Source: Chryseobacterium soli (GTDB taxonomy: Bacteria; Bacteroidota; Bacteroidia; Flavobacteriales; Weeksellaceae). Taken from it: a stretch of 64,000 bases of DNA. This document shows positions 60,702-64,000 of this stretch, one piece after another. The first letter of the stretch is position 1; every line of letters starts with the position of its first letter. The stretch covers positions 558,001 through 622,000 of the forward strand of contig NZ_JPRH01000001.1 in assembly GCF_000737705.1 (NCBI RefSeq), given 5' to 3'. The notes under the pieces are model-generated. The model was given only the letters and a program-made list of their open reading frames with translations. It ran no database searches and was not told the DNA's origin. The position numbers were made by a program, and so were the translations under genes.

Positions 60702-61499
60702 ATGCAGTTTCAAGGGCAAATTTTAAAGATGACGAGTTATGATGCACAACCCATCCAATATTATCTTACTCTCTCGGGCGATCTGATTCATATGAACGAA
60801 TTGTTTGGGAAGGAATTAACGATAAAACATGTAGGTTTTCAGTGTGTACATTGTGGAGAAAATAAGCCCGTTTACAGAATGGGATTTTGTAAAAATTGCT
60901 TTTTTGAAAGCCCCTATGCAAGTGATACCATCATCCGTCCGGAGCTTTCCACGGCTCATTTAGGAGTAGCAGAGCGTGATCTGGAGATCGAAAAAGCTAT
61001 TCAGCTTCAGCCTCATACGGTATATCTGGCGTATACAGGAGATGTAAAAGTTGGCGTTACAAGAAATACACAGATTCCAACCCGATGGATTGATCAGGGC
61101 GCTACTTTCGCCCTTCCGATTGCAAGAACTGAAAACCGATACGAAGCCGGAATGATAGAAGTTGCTTTAAAAGACCATTTACCCGATAAAACAAATTGGA
61201 GAAAAATGCTTCAGGATGATTTTGAAGGTGAAATTGACCTGGCAGATTTTCAGCAAAAAATAAAAGAATATTTTCCTGAAGACTTCCAGAAGTTCTACAG
61301 CGAAGGAGAAAACCTGTGGAAATTTGATTATCCTTTTGAGAAACCTGAAAAAATAAATTCTTTTACATTAGACAAGAAACCGGAATTTACAGGAGTTCTT
61401 GTAGGAATTAAAGGACAGTATTTAAGCTTTGAAGGCGGAAACTTTATGAATGTAAGAGGGCATGAGGGATATGTAATTGAGTTAAGTGTAAAAAATTAA
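60702..61499 (+). CDS. DUF2797 zinc-finger protein
   Basis: A 265-residue cytoplasmic protein. A zinc-binding CxxC pair (CVHCGENKPVYRMGFCKNC) lies at about 49-67; the middle reads TVYLAYTGDVKVGVTRNTQI and RWIDQGATFALPIARTENRYEAG, which recalls the GIY-YIG nuclease fold. This layout matches DUF2797, a widely distributed family of unknown function. It starts divergently to the epimerase and is followed 37 bp later by the AsmA-like gene. Confidence 0.9.
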   Translation: MQFQGQILKMTSYDAQPIQYYLTLSGDLIHMNELFGKELTIKHVGFQCVHCGENKPVYRMGFCKNCFFESPYASDTIIRPELSTAHLGVAERDLEIEKAIQLQPHTVYLAYTGDVKVGVTRNTQIPTRWIDQGATFALPIARTENRYEAGMIEVALKDHLPDKTNWRKMLQDDFEGEIDLADFQQKIKEYFPEDFQKFYSEGENLWKFDYPFEKPEKINSFTLDKKPEFTGVLVGIKGQYLSFEGGNFMNVRGHEGYVIELSVKN

Positions 61500-61506
61500 C
61501 CCTATA

Positions 61507-61535
61507 TTTAAGATTGTTAAAAAAGAAATCTTAAA
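61507..61535 (+). promoter_or_regulatory. Hairpin immediately before the AsmA-like start codon
   Basis: TTTAAGATT (61507-61515) pairs with AATCTTAAA (61527-61535), one base before the ATG at 61537. It lacks a U-run, so it is more likely a translational element than a terminator. Confidence 0.35.
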
Positions 61536-61536
61536 C

Positions 61537-64000
61537 ATGAGAAAATGGGTTAAAAAAATGCTGATTGGTTTCGGAGTACTGCTGATAATCATTCTTGCAG
61601 TAAATTTTGGCGTAAATTTTTGGCTTAGAACCCAGCTTCCGAATTATATTAAAGACAATACCAATTATAAGGTTTCTTACAAAAAGCTGGACGTAGATCT
61701 TGGAACCGGAAATATTCTGGCAACAGGAATTACCGTAAACGGCAAAGATCCTCAAAATAATGAAGTTATAGGGCTTCAGGGAACAATAGATACGCTAAAA
61801 ATCAGTCGGTTTGGTATTTTTGATGCCATTTTTAATAAACAGATCAGCTCTTCAGATGTATTGTTGGGAAGCCCAAATCTGAATGTAATATTAGCCAAGC
61901 CGATTGATAAAAAGACTGAAAAGAAAAAAAATCCTGTTTCATTTGAAAATATCAGGATCCACAACGGAAGTATTACTATTTTCAAACATACTAAGCAAAA
62001 ATTTCTCTCAGTACAGAAACTGGATTTATTTGTTGAAAATCTACAGATGGCGGAAGAATCTGTGAAAAATAAGCTTCCGGTTGTCTTTGACCGGTATGAG
62101 ATCAAAGGGAAAAATTTATTTTTTCGCCCAAACAATATGTATGCGCTGACAATTAATACGATTAATACCTCCAATGGACAGGTATCCGTCGAAAATTTTA
62201 AAGTCACTTCACTGCTTACATTCAATGAGTTTAAAAGATTTTACCCTAAAAAAAGGAAATTATTTGAGTTTGCTGCTCAGAAAATGAATTTTAAAGATAT
62301 TGTATTGAAAAACAACATAATATCTCTTTCTGATGCAAATTTTCAAAATCCTGTTCTTACCATTTCCAATACTGGAGTGTTATCCAAAAAAGAAAAAAAG
62401 GAACTCAATTTCGAGCTTAATTTAGAGAATGTAAAATTCACCAATGGAACGGTTGAAATCAATAAGCCTGATGGAAGCAAGTTGGTTTCTGGCAGGAATA
62501 TCCATGCCAGTTTATCTCATCTGCAGCTGAGTAAAGAATCTTCAGAGCAGGTGATTCCTATTAATTATAAAGATTTTACCTTTTCCGGAAAAGATGTTTA
62601 TTTTTCGGATGGGCAGAATGTGACAGCCGAAAGCATTGCACTGAATTCTAAAAGCGGCGAGATCAGAAATCTGTCAGTCAGTCCGGGATCTTCAATTACG
62701 GCAACTACTGCTGTTACCCTAAAATCGAATCATATTGCCTTTAATATTAATAAATTTGGGTTTATTGACAGGAAGCTCAACCTGGATATTAAAGACGTCC
62801 TTGTTGAAAATGCAAACGGAAATATTAAAACAGGAGAAAATAAACCTAATAAAAAGCCAGGATCAGGCGGTATACAATCAGTTATTGTAAGAAAATTAAG
62901 CCTTAGAAACTCTAATGTTATCTATGATAAGGGAAGTCAGCCGCTTGCTTTTAATGATTTAAATGCAGTGGTCAATATGATTGAAATTGGTCCTAAAAAT
63001 AATAATCAGGGGCTTGATGTTAAGGTGAAAGATTATTTTCTGACGACAAAGAATTTTTCCTATAAAACAAAGTTCTACCTGATGAGTGTGGGGCTTTTAA
63101 AACTGAATAAAAATAAAATTCAGGTTAATAATTTTGCTATGAAACCTCTCGTTTCGAGAGCCCAGTTTATCAAAATGATTCCGGTGGAAAGAGATTTGTA
63201 TGACCTGAAGGCTGGCCAAATTACGGCTGAGGGCAATTGGGATCTGTTTTCCAATAATAAATCGATCAATGCTTCAAATGTGCTGATCCAATCTGCCGAT
63301 GCCAATATTTTCAGAAGTAAGATTCCCGAAGATGATCCTAAAATAAAGCCGTTATATTCCAAACTCTTGCGGTCGATAAAAATCCCGATGTATATCAATA
63401 ATCTTGATTTGAAGAATTCTATTTTGGTTTATGAAGAAGATACTCCTCAAAGTGCAGGACCCGGAAAGCTGACGTTTGGAAACTTCAATATGAATGTCAA
63501 AAATCTGAATTCTGCTAAAACAAAAGGAAAACCTACCCGTGTAGATATTAAAATTAACTGTTCGTTTATGAACCTGGCTCCGCTGTCTGTGAACTGGAAT
63601 TTTGACGTTGCCAATCAAAACGATGTCTTTACAATTGCGGGCAGGGCAGCAAATCTTCCTGCCAGTGGAATCAATCCTTTTATCAGGCCATACCTGCATG
63701 TTACAGCGACTTCCGGAACCATTCAGGAAATGCTTTTTAATTTTAAAGGAAATCCTGCGGGACTTAATGGGACTTTCAATTTAAAACATAAAGATTTGAA
63801 AATTGCAGTTTTAAATAAAAATAATCAGGAGAAAAAAGGGATTTTAACAGCTGTTGCGAATCTACTGCTGAAATCAGACTCAGGAAGTTTGCCGGAAGCC
63901 GTTGACGTAGAAGGCGTGGAAAGAGATCCTACCAAATCATTCTTTAATCTATTCTGGAAAGGAATAGAGCAAGGGTTAAAGAAAACCCTGATCGGCCGGA
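61537..64000 (+). CDS. AsmA/DUF748-like envelope protein, 3' end cut by the window
   Basis: The frame from 61537 stays open to the window edge (821 codons). It starts with a single TM helix (MLIGFGVLLIIILAVNFGVNF) preceded by a basic segment, followed by a long periplasmic part rich in beta strands: VSYKKLDVDLGTGNILATGI, GLQGTIDTLKISRFGIFD, FENIRIHNGSITIF and repeated NIxNLxLKN-type segments. These are typical of AsmA/TamB-related and DUF748 proteins, thought to bridge the inner and outer membranes for lipid transfer. The visible end (SFFNLFWKGIEQGLKKTL) is close to the usual C-terminus of the family. Confidence 0.85.
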   Translation, partial: MRKWVKKMLIGFGVLLIIILAVNFGVNFWLRTQLPNYIKDNTNYKVSYKKLDVDLGTGNILATGITVNGKDPQNNEVIGLQGTIDTLKISRFGIFDAIFNKQISSSDVLLGSPNLNVILAKPIDKKTEKKKNPVSFENIRIHNGSITIFKHTKQKFLSVQKLDLFVENLQMAEESVKNKLPVVFDRYEIKGKNLFFRPNNMYALTINTINTSNGQVSVENFKVTSLLTFNEFKRFYPKKRKLFEFAAQKMNFKDIVLKNNIISLSDANFQNPVLTISNTGVLSKKEKKELNFELNLENVKFTNGTVEINKPDGSKLVSGRNIHASLSHLQLSKESSEQVIPINYKDFTFSGKDVYFSDGQNVTAESIALNSKSGEIRNLSVSPGSSITATTAVTLKSNHIAFNINKFGFIDRKLNLDIKDVLVENANGNIKTGENKPNKKPGSGGIQSVIVRKLSLRNSNVIYDKGSQPLAFNDLNAVVNMIEIGPKNNNQGLDVKVKDYFLTTKNFSYKTKFYLMSVGLLKLNKNKIQVNNFAMKPLVSRAQFIKMIPVERDLYDLKAGQITAEGNWDLFSNNKSINASNVLIQSADANIFRSKIPEDDPKIKPLYSKLLRSIKIPMYINNLDLKNSILVYEEDTPQSAGPGKLTFGNFNMNVKNLNSAKTKGKPTRVDIKINCSFMNLAPLSVNWNFDVANQNDVFTIAGRAANLPASGINPFIRPYLHVTATSGTIQEMLFNFKGNPAGLNGTFNLKHKDLKIAVLNKNNQEKKGILTAVANLLLKSDSGSLPEAVDVEGVERDPTKSFFNLFWKGIEQGLKKTLIGR

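Noticed and set aside
61776..62225. 149-codon minus-strand frame inside the AsmA-like gene
   Set aside because: The plus-strand frame is continuous, has a membrane anchor and family motifs; the antisense frame has none.

Overview
The window looks like a chromosomal segment of a flavobacterium of the Weeksellaceae, most likely Chryseobacterium or a close relative. The DNA is AT-rich. Its promoters follow the Bacteroidota pattern TTG-N17-23-TAnnTTTG. The gene content is typical of the group: DUF5690 protein, bacilliredoxin, GH3-family protein, SecA with a long internal insertion, DUF2795 and DUF2797 proteins, and TonB receptors paired with PepSY membrane proteins. I saw no rRNA, tRNA, CRISPR array, insertion sequence or prophage.

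Layout: 1-4.5 kb holds a TonB-dependent receptor coupled to a DUF5690 transporter-like gene, with an XRE-cupin regulator upstream on the same strand. 4.8-8.5 kb holds an OmpR-type two-component system followed by a stress-protein-like gene and a DUF1275 membrane protein. 8.7-14.1 kb holds mutL, a rhomboid protease, two tandem membrane endonuclease/exonuclease/phosphatase paralogues and two small lipoproteins. 14.1-17.6 kb (minus strand) holds a GH3-like enzyme, a bacilliredoxin, a degenerate mini-gene, yqeY and a cysteine hydrolase. 17.7-34.4 kb is a complete division and cell wall (dcw) cluster on the minus strand: mraZ-rsmH-ftsL-ftsI-(NTF2-like)-murE-mraY-murD-ftsW-murG-murC-ftsQ-ftsA-ftsZ. 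Three TGGGA-type MraZ boxes, 10 bp apart, lie in front of mraZ. 34.6-36.5 kb holds an alpha/beta hydrolase, engB and a GNAT acetyltransferase.

36.5-47.0 kb is the most unusual part. It is a minus-strand run of mostly unassigned genes: a 49-aa cysteine-containing peptide, a YegP-like protein, an HsdR-N-type nuclease, a PH-like membrane protein, a Cys-rich SH3 protein, a small membrane protein, a TerB-like protein, a coiled-coil four-TM protein and a vWA-like lipoprotein. It is preceded by a TPR sensor kinase/response regulator pair, a 62-aa Gly/Pro-rich peptide gene, and a divergent gene of unknown function. A palindrome TTACGG-N4-CCGTAA occurs exactly twice in intergenic DNA here. One copy is in front of the long operon and the other in front of the divergent gene. 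In both cases exactly 21 bp separate it from the -7 element, which suggests a dedicated regulon of the NarL/LuxR-type regulator encoded between them. Terminators with identical stems bracket the locus.

47.0-64.0 kb holds msrA, a degenerate 77-bp tandem repeat, a ROK-family kinase lacking the usual zinc cysteines, two siderophore-receptor/PepSY-reductase pairs, secA with a structured leader, a DUF2795 gene, a nucleotide-sugar epimerase, a DUF2797 gene, and the 5' part of a large AsmA/DUF748-like gene running off the window.

Coordinates and motifs were read by eye. Family names rest on recognised motifs and remembered family features, not on database searches.
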